Source: Paenibacillus solani (lineage in GTDB: Bacteria > Bacillota > Bacilli > Paenibacillales > Paenibacillaceae). Taken from it: a DNA stretch of 62,348 bases. Position numbers and translations under genes: made by a program. The notes under the pieces are model-generated. The model searched no databases, was not told the DNA's origin, and saw only the letters and a list, made by a program, of their open reading frames with translations. The DNA lies in the NCBI RefSeq assembly GCF_001277345.1, contig NZ_LIUT01000008.1:57714-120061 (forward strand). Reading direction: 5' to 3'. Positions 26,764 to 37,200 of this stretch are shown here, one piece after another. Position 1 is the stretch's first letter. Each line of letters starts with the position of its first letter.

Positions 26764-27114
26764 TTAGGGCGTTTCGCCCGAATTCTGAGGCTGAATGATC
26801 GGCGTCTCGTTTGGCAGATACAGTCCAAACTTCTTGCGGGCAATCTGCCCAATATATTCAGGGTCCTTCAATCGCTCCACTTCATGAGTAATCTGCGTCA
26901 GCGATTGTTCAACGGACTTATAATCCTCTTGCTTCTGAGTCAGCGCTTCATTCTGATTACGGATGCGGTCATTCTGGGACCAGAGCGTCGAACCTGCCCA
27001 GATCAAAAACAGCGCCATCATCGCCACAAACATTCTTTTACGCCGGCGGGCGCCTTTGTTCTTTGTCTTGGTTTGTTGGGGAGCCTGCTTCGACGGATCA
27101 GCAAATCTTCCCAT
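26764..27114 (-). CDS. divIC: Septum formation protein DivIC (FtsB/DivIC family)
   Basis: Bitopic divisome protein working with FtsL and DivIB. A basic N-terminal tail (residues 1-33) is followed by one transmembrane helix (about 34-52), then a coiled coil (QNEALTQKQEDYKSVEQSL) ending in YIGQIARKKFGLYLPNE, the family's conserved tail. A longer frame exists, but the ATG at 27114 has AGGAGG seven bases upstream, giving 116 residues. Conserved position downstream of yabQ. Confidence 0.92.
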   Translation of the reverse strand: MGRFADPSKQAPQQTKTKNKGARRRKRMFVAMMALFLIWAGSTLWSQNDRIRNQNEALTQKQEDYKSVEQSLTQITHEVERLKDPEYIGQIARKKFGLYLPNETPIIQPQNSGETP

Positions 27115-27125
27115 GACCATACCTC

Positions 27126-27695
27126 CTAAAACCAGCGCTTCCACGCCTTAATAACCTTGTCCGCAAATTGCTTGTACCATGCAGGCAGTCTGAGCCTGGA
27201 TGTGATGGGTCTGACCATCCACTTCAATAGCCGCCAAAAAGGCATGAGGCATTTAAGTATTAAACGCAACAGCGACAGGAGAAACTTCCATAGAAACCTT
27301 AGCAATCCTAAGCACAGCATCAGGATTCCTATAATCGGATTCCACAGCAACATACGGAATAGCTTGTACAAAAAGGACAGCAAGCCTTTTGTCACCTGAA
27401 TTAACATTACCACAAAACGCTGGGTTATGACACTCCATAATAAAAAATAGATCCAAACCCCTATAATTAGCCCAACAAACACATAAAAGCGTAGCTGTCC
27501 GTTGTTGGTCACATACAGCATGCGAAAAATGAAGAAGGCTGCCGCAATCCAATAAAAGAAATCAAGGGCATGCTTAGACCATGACGGGAATCGGAGCTGC
27601 CCTGCCAGCACCCGGTAGCTGTCAAAGGCGACGCCCATCGCCGCTCCGGAGAAGAGCATCCAGAGCAGCGTGATCCACTGTACGCTGGGATTCAT
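27126..27695 (-). CDS. yabQ: Spore cortex biosynthesis protein YabQ
   Basis: Polytopic membrane protein needed in the mother cell for cortex formation in B. subtilis. Of 189 residues, the first 100 contain four hydrophobic helices, opening with the family region VQWITLLWMLFSGAAMGVAFDSYR. A long amphipathic, Arg/Trp-rich segment follows, with no enzymatic motif. It overlaps the yabP stop by four bases, and the yabP-yabQ-divIC order is conserved in endospore formers. Confidence 0.9.
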   Translation of the reverse strand: MNPSVQWITLLWMLFSGAAMGVAFDSYRVLAGQLRFPSWSKHALDFFYWIAAAFFIFRMLYVTNNGQLRFYVFVGLIIGVWIYFLLWSVITQRFVVMLIQVTKGLLSFLYKLFRMLLWNPIIGILMLCLGLLRFLWKFLLSLLRLILKCLMPFWRLLKWMVRPITSRLRLPAWYKQFADKVIKAWKRWF

Positions 27696-27973
27696 TTAAA
27701 CAGCTTGCCCAGCAGACTCTTGTTCTTGGCCTGCGATCCGGGGTTCAGATATATCAGCGAATGCACCTGACCTTCAATCGATAAAAGCCCCTCTTCCAGG
27801 CTGAGATTCTTAATATGTAAATTCTGGCCTCGAATTGTGAGATGACCCAGTTCGGTTTGAAGCAGAAACTCCTCACTGTCAAAGCTCTCTACATTCTGGA
27901 CGCCCGTAATGTCCAGCAGCTTTCGGTTCTGCATCCTCAGGTCATGAAACTTGCCCTTCCCTTGGTCGATCAT
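27692..27973 (-). CDS. yabP: Sporulation protein YabP
   Basis: Small protein of the YabP/YqfC family, required for cortex assembly in B. subtilis. The core LLDITGVQNVESFDSEE, then LGHLTIRGQNLHI, and GQVHSLIYL are family hallmarks. The ATG at 27973 has AAGGAGG eight bases upstream, giving 93 residues. In B. subtilis yabP is under sigma-E. A CATAAGCTA element lies just upstream here, but I cannot pair it with a convincing -35. Confidence 0.9.
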   Translation of the reverse strand: MIDQGKGKFHDLRMQNRKLLDITGVQNVESFDSEEFLLQTELGHLTIRGQNLHIKNLSLEEGLLSIEGQVHSLIYLNPGSQAKNKSLLGKLFK

Positions 27974-28129
27974 GGCATGTACCCCTCCTTTTAACAATAG
28001 CTTATGGGGAGGTACCTGTCTTTAGAACCGGAACAAGCGTACACACTTCGTGAAAGATCAATGCGCTGCCAGAAAGGACTTACCGAAAGGAACGGGCTTG
28101 AAACACCCTATTCTATATACACATCTTAA

Positions 28130-28174
28130 GGAAAATAGAAACGCCCCCCGCACCATATGGTGAGAGGGACGTTT
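28130..28174 (-). terminator. Terminator after rqcP
   Basis: On the minus strand AAACG/CGTTT and CCC/GGG pair around an inner palindrome CACCATATGGTG, followed by CTATTTT. It separates hup-rqcP from the sporulation genes yabP-yabQ. Confidence 0.6.
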
Positions 28175-28193
28175 CATGGAACGGATTAGGCTG

Positions 28194-28472
28194 CTACCAG
28201 TCCAATCCGCGATCCTTTACGATCGGTTCTTCCTTGACCAAGGTATAGAGGCTGGTTGCCTCCTCTTTACGGGTTGTCTCGGTAAGACGCTCGACCCGGA
28301 CGGTCACCAGCTTCTGGCCAAATTGAACGGTGATCTCATCGCCCAATTTAACCGTGCTGCTCGGTTTCGCCTCACGGCCATTGATCAATACCCGGCCTTG
28401 ATCCGATACATCTTTCGCTACGGTGCGCCGCTTGATTAACCTCGATACTTTCAGGAATTTATCGACACGCAT
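28194..28472 (-). CDS. rqcP: Ribosome-associated quality control protein RqcP (YabO, S4 domain)
   Basis: S4-domain protein that works with RqcH on stalled 50S subunits during poly-alanine tailing. Nearly the whole 92-residue protein is the S4/Hsp15 fold: RVDKFLKVSRLIKRRTVAK, GRVLINGREAKPSSTVKLGD. The start overlaps the hup stop by one base, so the two are co-translated, as in other Firmicutes. Confidence 0.93.
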   Translation of the reverse strand: MRVDKFLKVSRLIKRRTVAKDVSDQGRVLINGREAKPSSTVKLGDEITVQFGQKLVTVRVERLTETTRKEEATSLYTLVKEEPIVKDRGLDW

Positions 28473-28744
28473 TATTTTACAGCTTCTTTAAGTTTGTTCC
28501 CTGCTTTGAATGCAGGTACGTTGGATTCTGGAATTTCGATTGTGTTGCCTGTTTGCGGGTTGCGGCCTGTGCGTCCAGCGCGCTTGCGAGTTTCAAATGT
28601 ACCGAAACCGATCAATTGCACTTTATCGCCATTAGCCAACGCGTCGGTGATTTCACCAAGGAAGCCGTTCAATACGTTCTCTACATCTTTTTTTGTCAAT
28701 CCGCTTTTACTGGAAATGTTGTTGATCAGATCTGTTTTGTTCAT
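28472..28744 (-). CDS. hup: HU-family DNA-binding protein
   Basis: Histone-like nucleoid protein. The 90-residue sequence is a complete HU: N-terminal NKTDLINNISSKSGLTKKD, dimer core GFGTFETRKRAGRTGRNPQTG with the beta-arm that intercalates DNA, and VPAFKAGNKLKEAVK at the end. Located between mazG and rqcP, as B. subtilis hbs is not, but a common position in Paenibacillus-type genomes as far as I recall. Confidence 0.96.
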   Translation of the reverse strand: MNKTDLINNISSKSGLTKKDVENVLNGFLGEITDALANGDKVQLIGFGTFETRKRAGRTGRNPQTGNTIEIPESNVPAFKAGNKLKEAVK

Positions 28745-28881
28745 GAATTAAATCCTCCCAATTATCAGAAAAATATTAAATTTCGGTTATTCGGTTATAC
28801 CGCCTTGCTTCTGGCAAGGTTTCACCATACATGATTATTCTGGATGCCTTGCAGAATTCCTGCCGTGATTCGCTATTTTTT

Positions 28882-30381
28882 TTAATTTTCACGCGTTTCT
28901 GTCTTAGCCGCCTGCCAAAGAGCTTCCATTTCGTCCAGCGTGCTCTCTTGCAGAGTTTTGCCCTGAGCAGCAAGCTGCTGCTCTATGTAGCTGAAGCGAG
29001 CAACAAACTTCCGATTGGTTCTCGAAAGTGCTTCTTCCGGGTCTGCTCCGATAAATCTTGCCGCATTCGAGACGGCGAACAACAAATCTCCTAGCTCCAA
29101 TGCCGTATCCCGCTCCGACTGCCCCTCCGCTACTGCCTGCCGCAGTTCGCCGAGTTCTTCTTCAATCTTCTGAAATACGCCCTCGATATGATCCCAATCG
29201 AAGCCAACCTTGGATGCTTTCTTCTGGAGTTTGTACGCCTTCATCAATGCGGGAAGATCCCGCGGTATGCCGTCCAGTGCCGAAGCTTTCTCCGGGGAGA
29301 GCCCCTTGCGGCGTTTCTCCTCAGCCTTCATCTGTTCCCAATTCTGCAGGGCAGACTCTGCATCCTCGGCATGGCTCTCGCCGAACACATGCGGGTGGCG
29401 GTAGATCAGCTTGTCATTCAGAGCCTGAATCACATCATACACCGTAAATGTGCCGAGCTCCTCTTCCATCTGGGAATGAAGCATGATCTGCAGCAGCAGA
29501 TCGCCGAGTTCTTCCTGCATATGCTCTGGGTCATCCTCATCAATCGTCTCAAGCACCTCATAGGTTTCTTCGATCAGATTTTTGCGGATGGACTCATGGG
29601 TCTGCTCACGATCCCATGGGCATCCCTCAGGACTGCGAAGAATGCCGACAATTTCATGCAGCCTGGCAAATGTTCGCTGCCGAAGCTTGCTGTCATCACT
29701 CCGGGGCACGTAGACAAGGGATAGGTTTCCATATCCTTCGATACGATCCAGCTCATACAATGGCACGCGCTCGATGACTTCCTCACCTTCAACGCCCAGA
29801 GCATGGCCGACAATGACCGGATAATCATCCGGATACAGCTCCATCAGCGCCAGCTTCACTTCAGAAGCGGTAAACATATCATACACCTGGCCAATCAGGG
29901 TATGCAGCTGCGGCTGAACAAGACTTGCGCTGAGCTCTGCGGCATCAAGAAGCTGAAAGCCCTCAATGGGATCGAAACCAAGACGGACGAATGCCTCGTC
30001 CAAAAAGCTCTCGCCGCCGAGCACCGTAAGCGTCACATTCTGCGCAGGGCAGCGTTCCCGCAACAAACGGACTGTGGCTTCTGCTACCATCGGATGTCCC
30101 GGTACCGCGTAGACCAGCTCTTGACCTTCATCACCGGCTTTGGCCAGATTGATTAGTGCGGAAGCAATGGATTCGTACACCTCAGGAAAGGTGTCATGCG
30201 CTTCATACAAATGGTCAAACGAGTCCGGATGTACCTCAAGTTCGTTGAGCGCAGCGATAACCGGATGGGATAATGTGCGGACATATACCTTCGATGCGCG
30301 CTGCATGGTTTTTAGGATACCTATCGTTAATCGATCCGGATTGCCCGAACCCAGGCCGACCACCGTAATGGATGCACTCAT
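28882..30381 (-). CDS. mazG: SAM-methylase-like/MazG nucleotide pyrophosphohydrolase fusion (YabN)
   Basis: House-cleaning NTP pyrophosphohydrolase. Residues 1 to about 220 form a tetrapyrrole-methylase-like domain (VVGLGSGNPDRLTIG, VYAVPGHPMVAEATV). From about 245 the MazG domain follows with CPWDREQTHESIRKN and the metal-binding EEELGDLLLQ-type motif (QEELGDLLLQIMLHSQ). A second MazG copy (EEELGELRQAVAEG, ALELGDLLFAVSN) ends the 499-residue protein. The fusion is normal for Firmicutes. The function of the methylase domain is unknown. Confidence 0.93.
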   Translation of the reverse strand: MSASITVVGLGSGNPDRLTIGILKTMQRASKVYVRTLSHPVIAALNELEVHPDSFDHLYEAHDTFPEVYESIASALINLAKAGDEGQELVYAVPGHPMVAEATVRLLRERCPAQNVTLTVLGGESFLDEAFVRLGFDPIEGFQLLDAAELSASLVQPQLHTLIGQVYDMFTASEVKLALMELYPDDYPVIVGHALGVEGEEVIERVPLYELDRIEGYGNLSLVYVPRSDDSKLRQRTFARLHEIVGILRSPEGCPWDREQTHESIRKNLIEETYEVLETIDEDDPEHMQEELGDLLLQIMLHSQMEEELGTFTVYDVIQALNDKLIYRHPHVFGESHAEDAESALQNWEQMKAEEKRRKGLSPEKASALDGIPRDLPALMKAYKLQKKASKVGFDWDHIEGVFQKIEEELGELRQAVAEGQSERDTALELGDLLFAVSNAARFIGADPEEALSRTNRKFVARFSYIEQQLAAQGKTLQESTLDEMEALWQAAKTETREN

Positions 30382-30475
30382 AACACTACTTCCTTTCGCT
30401 CTTCATCCGCCTTGTCGACGTCATTATCGTACACTACTATATCACAGAAGATCAAACATCACACGTCTGCCCTGC

Positions 30476-32155
30476 CTAGCGCAGCACACGCATAAACCGC
30501 AAGAAGGCGGACAGCGGTCTGCCCAGCTTTGGCAGCTGCGCAAGCTCCTCTGCCGTGAGGAGCCTCGTGAGCGCTGCGCCGATGAGAAAGGCCAGTCCAC
30601 CGGCCGCAACGCCGCCGAGACTCATGGCGGTGTAGGCAAGGCGCTCGGGGGCGAAGCCAAAGACCGCTAGCAGGCCGCTGAGTGCCTTACTGGTACCCCA
30701 GGCCGTAAGCCCCACCGCGGCTAGAACCAGCAGCGTCCTTGCGAGCATAGCACCTCCATCAAGCCTTGCTCCCGCACGGCGCGAGAGCAGCGAGAGGTTG
30801 AGCGCTGCGGCTGCCAAATGGGCAGCCACGCCAGCGATCGCGGCCCCGGTAATGCCAAGCAGTGGCACCATCAGCAGATTGAGCAGCAGCTTCAGTCCCG
30901 CGGCAGCGAGCAGATGAAATGCTGGGGCTCTTACGATGCCCATGCCTTGAAGCAGCGCAGCCGTAATCGTACTCAATGTGCCCCCGGCAGCCGTGAATGC
31001 GATCACTCGCATCGTCACCGTGCCTGCCGGATCCTCATACAACATAATATTGATCGGCTCGGCCAGCACGGCCAAGCCGACAGATGCTGTCATCCCGATC
31101 AGCCAGAACCAGCGAAGCGCCATCCTGGTCTGGCCTGCGACCCGGTTTAACTCTCCCCGGAACTTGGCTTCCGCCAATGCCGGGATGAACAGAACCGACA
31201 AGGAGGCCGCCAGCATAGTAACCAACTGGACCAGCGGCAGACCGCGGTTATAGATTCCAAACTGAGCCATTGCCAAGTCTTCCCCAAATCCGCTGGAGGC
31301 CAGCAGACGGGGCACAGTGAAGGTGTCCACCAGCCCGATAAGTGGAACGGCGAGCAAACTAAGGCAGACCGGGATGCCATAGGCAAACAGACGACGGATG
31401 AGAACACCCGCCCTCTCCTTGTCCACACCTGCCTGCATTCCCGAACCCTGTATTACGGACGACGTTCTTCCTTTCTGTGTCTCTCTCCCTGCTCTTCCCC
31501 GATATGAGCGGATATGAGCACGCCAATACAGCATCATCACCATCAGCCCGGCTGCACCGCCGGCGGCAGATCCGAACAAAGCCCCCGCTGCAATCATATC
31601 GGCATCCGCACCGGAGCGAACCATGTAGAGCAGCAGGGCAATCATGACCCCGACACGAACGGTCTGTTCGGTAACCTGGGACATGGCAGTCGGCATCATC
31701 TCATGCAACCCCTGAAAATAACCACGCAGCACGGACATCCAAGGAACGAACGCTAGTGCCAGCGCACCTGCACGGAGAGCGGGAACAACCTGGCTGCTTC
31801 CGATCCACTGCCCTATCCATGGAGCACAAGCGTACATTAGTATACCGAGAATCGCCCCGAACAACGCCAACACGGCAGAAGATAAACGCAGCAGCCGATG
31901 AGCATCCTCGGTACGCCCTTCCGTCTCATACTCGGCAACATATTTGGAGACGGCTGCCGGGAAGCCAATCGCCGCAACCGTAATGATCATCATGTAAAAC
32001 GGATAAACCGTGTTATAAATGCCGAATACTGCATCCCCGCCCATATTTTGCAGCGGTATCTTTTGCAATGTGCCAATCAGCTTGGACAGCACCGCAGCCG
32101 CACCGAGAATAAAAGCTCCCTGCAGCATTCTTGCTCCTGTTTGATCTGGTTTCAT
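30476..32155 (-). CDS. yabM: MOP-superfamily polysaccharide/lipid flippase (YabM/SpoVB-like)
   Basis: A 559-residue integral membrane protein with about 14 hydrophobic helices, opening with LQGAFILGAAAVLSKLIGTLQKIPLQNMGGD. This is the SpoVB/MurJ type, thought to move lipid-linked cell-wall precursors. The B. subtilis neighbour is yabM; SpoVB itself is elsewhere, so a sporulation-specific role is not certain. The 3' third (about 30476-31100) is clearly more GC-rich than its neighbours, with Ala, Gly and Leu-rich helices. Confidence 0.9.
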   Translation of the reverse strand: MKPDQTGARMLQGAFILGAAAVLSKLIGTLQKIPLQNMGGDAVFGIYNTVYPFYMMIITVAAIGFPAAVSKYVAEYETEGRTEDAHRLLRLSSAVLALFGAILGILMYACAPWIGQWIGSSQVVPALRAGALALAFVPWMSVLRGYFQGLHEMMPTAMSQVTEQTVRVGVMIALLLYMVRSGADADMIAAGALFGSAAGGAAGLMVMMLYWRAHIRSYRGRAGRETQKGRTSSVIQGSGMQAGVDKERAGVLIRRLFAYGIPVCLSLLAVPLIGLVDTFTVPRLLASSGFGEDLAMAQFGIYNRGLPLVQLVTMLAASLSVLFIPALAEAKFRGELNRVAGQTRMALRWFWLIGMTASVGLAVLAEPINIMLYEDPAGTVTMRVIAFTAAGGTLSTITAALLQGMGIVRAPAFHLLAAAGLKLLLNLLMVPLLGITGAAIAGVAAHLAAAALNLSLLSRRAGARLDGGAMLARTLLVLAAVGLTAWGTSKALSGLLAVFGFAPERLAYTAMSLGGVAAGGLAFLIGAALTRLLTAEELAQLPKLGRPLSAFLRFMRVLR

Positions 32156-32274
32156 TTCGCTTCCTGTCCCCTAGTCTTACTACCGGATTACAGACCAGCA
32201 TTCTTCTGCAATGCTGTCATGTGTACCTCCATTATAACCAAGGGTGGAAGCGCGGCACAAAAAGGCCGGACAAT

Positions 32275-32324
32275 AAAAACTCCCAGCTGCCGATTGACCC
32301 TTGGGATCAACGTTCAGCGGGAGT
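32275..32324 (-). terminator. Intrinsic terminator of spoVT
   Basis: On the minus strand ACTCCCGCTG pairs with CAGCTGGGAGT (one bulge) around an inner CCC/GGG hairpin, then TTTTTATT. Confidence 0.65.
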
Positions 32325-32352
32325 CTTTCATCCAAGGAGCGGTATCCTCGTC

Positions 32353-32895
32353 TTACTGTTCCATTTGTTTGCCGAGGAAGCCTGCGGCGGTTTCAGACAT
32401 TTTCACTTCCATCTCACCCATGTTTACGGATTCGTCCTTGTTCAGCAGCACGACACTGCCGATCGGGTCTCCTCCTGCAATGATAGGTGCAGCAACGAAA
32501 GCAGACATGGCTTCCGGATTGTCTTTGCTGATCTCATAAGTGCCGCTGTTGCTCTCGAGCACCGTCTTACGATTCTCCATACAGTTCTCCAAAAGATTGC
32601 CGATGGGCTTGTCCAAATACTCCTTCTTGGAGCCGCCTGCTACGGCGATAAATGTATCACGGTCCGATATAAGCGTAATGTGACCTGTGCTCTCATAAAG
32701 GGATTCTGCATATTCCTTCGCAAAATCACCCAATTCACCAATTGGTGAATATTTCTTCAGAATGACTTCTCCATCCCGGTCAACGAAAATTTCGAGCGGG
32801 TCACCTTCGCGAATCCGCAATGTGCGTCTAATTTCCTTTGGAATGACCACGCGCCCGAGGTCATCAATACGGCGGACGATACCAGTAGCTTTCAT
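32353..32895 (-). CDS. spoVT: Stage V sporulation regulator SpoVT
   Basis: Forespore transcription regulator that tunes sigma-G genes. The AbrB-type swapped-hairpin DNA-binding domain fills residues 1-50 (GIVRRIDDLGRVVIPKEIRRTL, split here as GIVRRIDDLGRVV and IPKEIRRTL). A GAF-like domain follows at about 55-178. The 180-residue length fits SpoVT and rules out AbrB. A sigma-G-like promoter lies about 100 bp upstream. Confidence 0.96.
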   Translation of the reverse strand: MKATGIVRRIDDLGRVVIPKEIRRTLRIREGDPLEIFVDRDGEVILKKYSPIGELGDFAKEYAESLYESTGHITLISDRDTFIAVAGGSKKEYLDKPIGNLLENCMENRKTVLESNSGTYEISKDNPEAMSAFVAAPIIAGGDPIGSVVLLNKDESVNMGEMEVKMSETAAGFLGKQMEQ

Positions 32896-32991
32896 GTCAC
32901 TTGTTGCCCCACTTTCATAAGAAGATTTTTCAACTACTGTTCCATTCGAGAAGAGGATGTCCCCAGGTATTTAAGAGTTAATGTCTGACCA

Positions 32992-33022
32992 TAGTATTCA
33001 TCCATTCCCAATTCCTTATACA
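32992..33022 (-). promoter_or_regulatory. Sigma-G-like promoter of spoVT
   Basis: On the minus strand TGTATA (33022-33017) and AATACTA (32998-32992) are 18 bp apart. Each box has one mismatch to the sigma-G consensus (TGMATA, CATWMTA). spoVT is a known sigma-G gene in B. subtilis. Confidence 0.55.
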
Positions 33023-33109
33023 TCATCTACCCTTGGTTGGTTGCGAAATCCAAAAATAAATATCGTCTCAGGTAAGGCTTAATGAGCCTTCCAAGCCCAC
33101 TTTCGGGGA

Positions 33110-33148
33110 GAAAAAATCCATAACGCGCTCATTCACACGTTATGGATT
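33110..33148 (-). terminator. Intrinsic terminator of prsA
   Basis: An 11-bp perfect stem, AATCCATAACG (33115-33125) with CGTTATGGATT (33138-33148), is followed on the minus strand by a T run. Confidence 0.88.
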
Positions 33149-33177
33149 CTATAAAATCCCACATTTAACCTTAAAAC

Positions 33178-34263
33178 CTATTTACCTGTATCTTCCTTGC
33201 CAGCATCCGGTGTCTTTTCACCTTCTGCCGGTTTATCGGTAGCTCCGTCTTTCTTGTCGGTGCCTGCATCTTCAGCAGGCTTGTCCGTCTTCTCACTCTT
33301 CGGCAGGTTCATGCTCTCAATCAGGCCATTGAGCTCATTCTGCATAAAGTTATCGATCTTCGCCGAAGCCAGCTCGTTCCGAATGCCATCTTTCTGATCT
33401 GCCGGAAGTTTGTCGTATGTCACTTCCTCACGCTTCTCGACCTTCATCACATGGTAACCGTAATCAGTCTCAACCGGATCACTGATTTTATTCAGCTCCA
33501 GGGTCAGCGCTTTTTCCTTGAATTGTGGCACCCAGGTTCCAGCTGGCTTGTTCTCAATCAAGCCGCCCTTGTCCTTGGAGCCAGGATCCTCGGAATATTC
33601 CTTCGCTACCTTGGCGAAGTCCTCCCCTTGATTGAGCTTGGCTTCAACTTCCTTGGCAATTTTAAGTGCCTCGCCTTCTGCTCTTTCCTTACCTTCCGGA
33701 TCTTTGAAGCCAATCAGGACATGACGAACACTAATATTGGTGTAATCCTTCTTGTTCGCTTCAAACTCCTTCTTGATATCCTCTTCAGAGACCTGGCTCT
33801 TCTCTTGCTCCATAACGGTAAATACGCGCAGCATATAGTTCCTCAAATCCTGCTCTTCTAATTTCTGTGATGCAAGCACGGACTTGAACTGCTCTTCGCC
33901 CATTCCGTTTTTATATTGCTTCAACAGATCATCGGCTTGCTTCTCGGCAGCTTGCTTGGATTTGTCATCCGCTTTGCCGTAGAGGTATTCATAGGCTACC
34001 CCTTGCTTCGCCAAATACTCCTTAAACTCATCCATTTCCAAAAATTGGGCATATTCCGGGGACATGACCTTGACCACACGCTGCTCCAGGTCAAATTCCT
34101 TCTCGGTCATTTCGCCACCCTTATATTTGACAATGACTTTACTGTTATCTTCTACTTTTTCCTTAGCCTTGTCGTTTCCGCACGCAGCGATCATCGACAT
34201 GGATAGTACCGCTGTAATCGATACAATAAATGTCTTCCATGCCTTGTTATTTCTTGACGGCAT
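33178..34263 (-). CDS. prsA: Foldase lipoprotein PrsA
   Basis: Extracytoplasmic parvulin foldase anchored to the outer face of the membrane. The signal peptide ends in a lipobox at about residues 25-28 (IAAC), so Cys28 should be lipidated. A SurA_N-like helical region is followed by the PpiC domain (about 175-270: ISVRHVLIGF, FAKVAKEYSEDPGSKDKGG, YGYHVMKVEKR). The last 45 residues are a charged Lys/Asp/Glu/Pro tail. It overlaps the mfd stop by 17 bases. In B. subtilis prsA is elsewhere. Confidence 0.93.
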   Translation of the reverse strand: MPSRNNKAWKTFIVSITAVLSMSMIAACGNDKAKEKVEDNSKVIVKYKGGEMTEKEFDLEQRVVKVMSPEYAQFLEMDEFKEYLAKQGVAYEYLYGKADDKSKQAAEKQADDLLKQYKNGMGEEQFKSVLASQKLEEQDLRNYMLRVFTVMEQEKSQVSEEDIKKEFEANKKDYTNISVRHVLIGFKDPEGKERAEGEALKIAKEVEAKLNQGEDFAKVAKEYSEDPGSKDKGGLIENKPAGTWVPQFKEKALTLELNKISDPVETDYGYHVMKVEKREEVTYDKLPADQKDGIRNELASAKIDNFMQNELNGLIESMNLPKSEKTDKPAEDAGTDKKDGATDKPAEGEKTPDAGKEDTGK

Positions 34264-37200
34264 TTTGTAGTTCTCCCTTCAGGTTGAATGGCTCTCGTGC
34301 AGCCTCCAGGAATTGCTCCAACAATTCTAATAATTGTTGATCGCTGAGCCCTTTACCCTTGATCCGTATGACTATGGCGGGCCCTTGTTCAAATTGTACA
34401 CGTCTTTCAAAGAGATTTCCAATTTGCGCAAGTCCTGCCGTGTTAACCGCCTTATCCTGCCCTTCATAGAACTGCAGCAGGACGTCATCCCCTCGCTGGG
34501 TGATCGAATCGATCCCATACATACGGCCGTAAACCTTCAGGCGGGATACCGCGAGCAAGTTACTTACCGCAAGCGGCAGCTCACCAAAGCGGTCAAGCAG
34601 CTCGTCTTCAAGCTCAGCCGATTCATCAATCGACGAAACGACAGCCACTTTTTTATAAATTTCGATTTTTTGAATGCTGTCATAGATATAATCCGATGGC
34701 AAATAGGCATCGATGCCAAGGTCAATGGATGTGTTCCAATCCTTCGAAGGCAAGGACGGCTCTCCCAGCATGCTGACTTTGCGTTTCTGGATTTCCTCTG
34801 CCAGCATCTGCGAATACAGGTCGAAACCGACGGAAGCAATAAAGCCATGCTGCTCGGCTCCAAGCAAGTTACCTGCTCCGCGAATCGACAGGTCCCGCAT
34901 CGCAATCTTGAAACCGGAGCCAAGCTCCGTGAATTCTTTAATAGACTGCAGCCGCTTCTCGGCCACTTCAGTCAGTACCTTATCACGCTGGTAGGTGAAG
35001 TAAGCATAAGCGATCCGGTTGGAACGACCCACGCGTCCGCGCAGCTGGTATAGCTGGGAGAGACCCATTTTGTCAGCGTCATGCACGATCAGCGTGTTTA
35101 CGTTCGGGATATCGACACCTGTTTCAATAATGCTCGTACTTACCAATACGTCGTACTCGCCGTCCAGGAAGTCGAGAATGGTCTTCTCAAGCTCGGTCTC
35201 GGACATTTGGCCGTGGCCAACACCCACCCGGGCATCCGGCACCAGCATGGAGATTTGGGCTGCCATTTCCTGTATACCCTGGACCCGGTTGTAGAGATAG
35301 TACACCTGTCCGCCCCTGGCCAGTTCCCGCTCGATAGCTTCCCGCACCAAAGTCTGGCTGTGCTCTACGACATATGTCTGCACCGGAAAACGGTTCTCCG
35401 GCGGCGTCTCGATGACGGACAAGTCCCGGACACCAAGCATCGACATATGCAGGGTACGCGGAATCGGGGTTGCCGTCAGCGTAAGTACATCCACATTGGT
35501 TTTCAGCTTCTTCAGTTTCTCCTTATGCGTAACGCCGAACCGCTGCTCTTCATCCACGATCAGGAGTCCCAGATCTTTGAATACAATATCCTGGGACAGC
35601 AGGCGATGGGTTCCGATCAATATATCGACCGTGCCCTGTTTAACCTTCTTGATCGTCTCATTCTGCTCCTTACGACCGCGAAAACGGCTCAGCACCTGAA
35701 TATTAATCGGGTAATTGGCGAAACGCTCACGGAATGTTTCATAGTGCTGCTGGGCCAGAATCGTAGTCGGCACCAAGACTGCAACCTGTTTACCTTCAAT
35801 CGCGGCCTTGAATGCTGCACGAACTGCCACTTCCGTTTTGCCGTACCCCACATCACCGCACAACAACCGGTCCATCGGCCGGTTCTGTTCCATGTCTTTC
35901 TTGATTTCGGTAATGGCACGAAGCTGATCGGGTGTCTCGTCATAAGGGAATATGTCCTCAAATTCCTGCTGCTCCGACGTATCCTTCTCAAATCCGTACC
36001 CGGGCGCTGATTGACGCTCTGCATACAATTTAATCAGATCGTCAGCGATATCCTGAACGGAAGAACGAACCTTGTTCTTAACCCGGGTCCATTCGTTCCC
36101 GCCCAGCTTATAAACCTTGGGCTCCTTGTCTTCAGAACCGACATATTTCTGGATCAGATCGATCTGCTCAATCGGAACGGACAGCTTATCACTGCCAGCG
36201 TACAAAATATGCATGTAATCCTTATGGATTCCATTGATTTCAAGTGTTCCGATGCCCATATATTTCCCGATTCCGTGGTTTTGATGCACCACATAATCGC
36301 CCACTTTGAGCTCGGTGTAGCTCTTTATGCGCTCGGCATTATCTATATTCCGGGTCGTTTTTCGCGTTTTGCGCTGCTTCGAGGAGAACATCTCGTTCTC
36401 GGTGATAATGACTGTGTGGACCGAAGGCATCTCAAAGCCATTCTGAAGATGTCCCTCATACATAAGCGGTTCTTCGATTCCATAATCCAGCAACACCCGC
36501 CGCATACGTTCCATCCGCTCGGCGTCACCCGCCAGCATCATGACCTGAACGCCCGATTTCTTCCATCGCTCCATCTCTGCCTTGAGCACATTCATCTGGC
36601 CATGGAAATCCTGCATGCCACGTGTAACCAGGTTGACGATATTCTGCGGCTGCATTCTCGGCACCTGGCGCAAGAAAATAGAAATCAAGAGGCTCTGATA
36701 AGGATGCTGATAGATCAGTTCCTCGGTTTCCAGCGATAATGGAAGATCCGGCAGCGACTTGCCATTCTGCATAAGATGCAAATTCCACTCGGCTTCATCG
36801 CGTTCCAGCTGCTTGGCTGTTTCCAGCAGACGGGCAGGCTCATCCATAATAAGGATGGTATCCTTCGGCATGTAATCATACAGACATGTCTTCTCCGGAT
36901 ACAGCAGAGAAATATATTTATAGATCTCAGGGAAATAGATCCGCTCACGCAGCATTTCCACTTCCCGGTGTAGTTCTTCCCGGAGGCGAAGCTTGGCTTG
37001 GCGGTCGCTCATGCGCTCGAGTTGCGTTTCCAGCTTCCTGGCGACTGTATCTGCCGTACGGTTAAGCCGCTCCGAGTCTGCAATGATTTCCTTGCAAGGT
37101 GTAATCGTAACTTCCCGCACCTTATCAACGGAACGCTGATCCGCCGGGTCGAAGGTACGGATCGAGTCAATATCTTCATCAAACAGCTCGACGCGGTACG

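Noticed and set aside
35081..36010. A 309-codon open frame on the plus strand
   Set aside because: Antisense to the translocase part of mfd; a by-product of codon bias.
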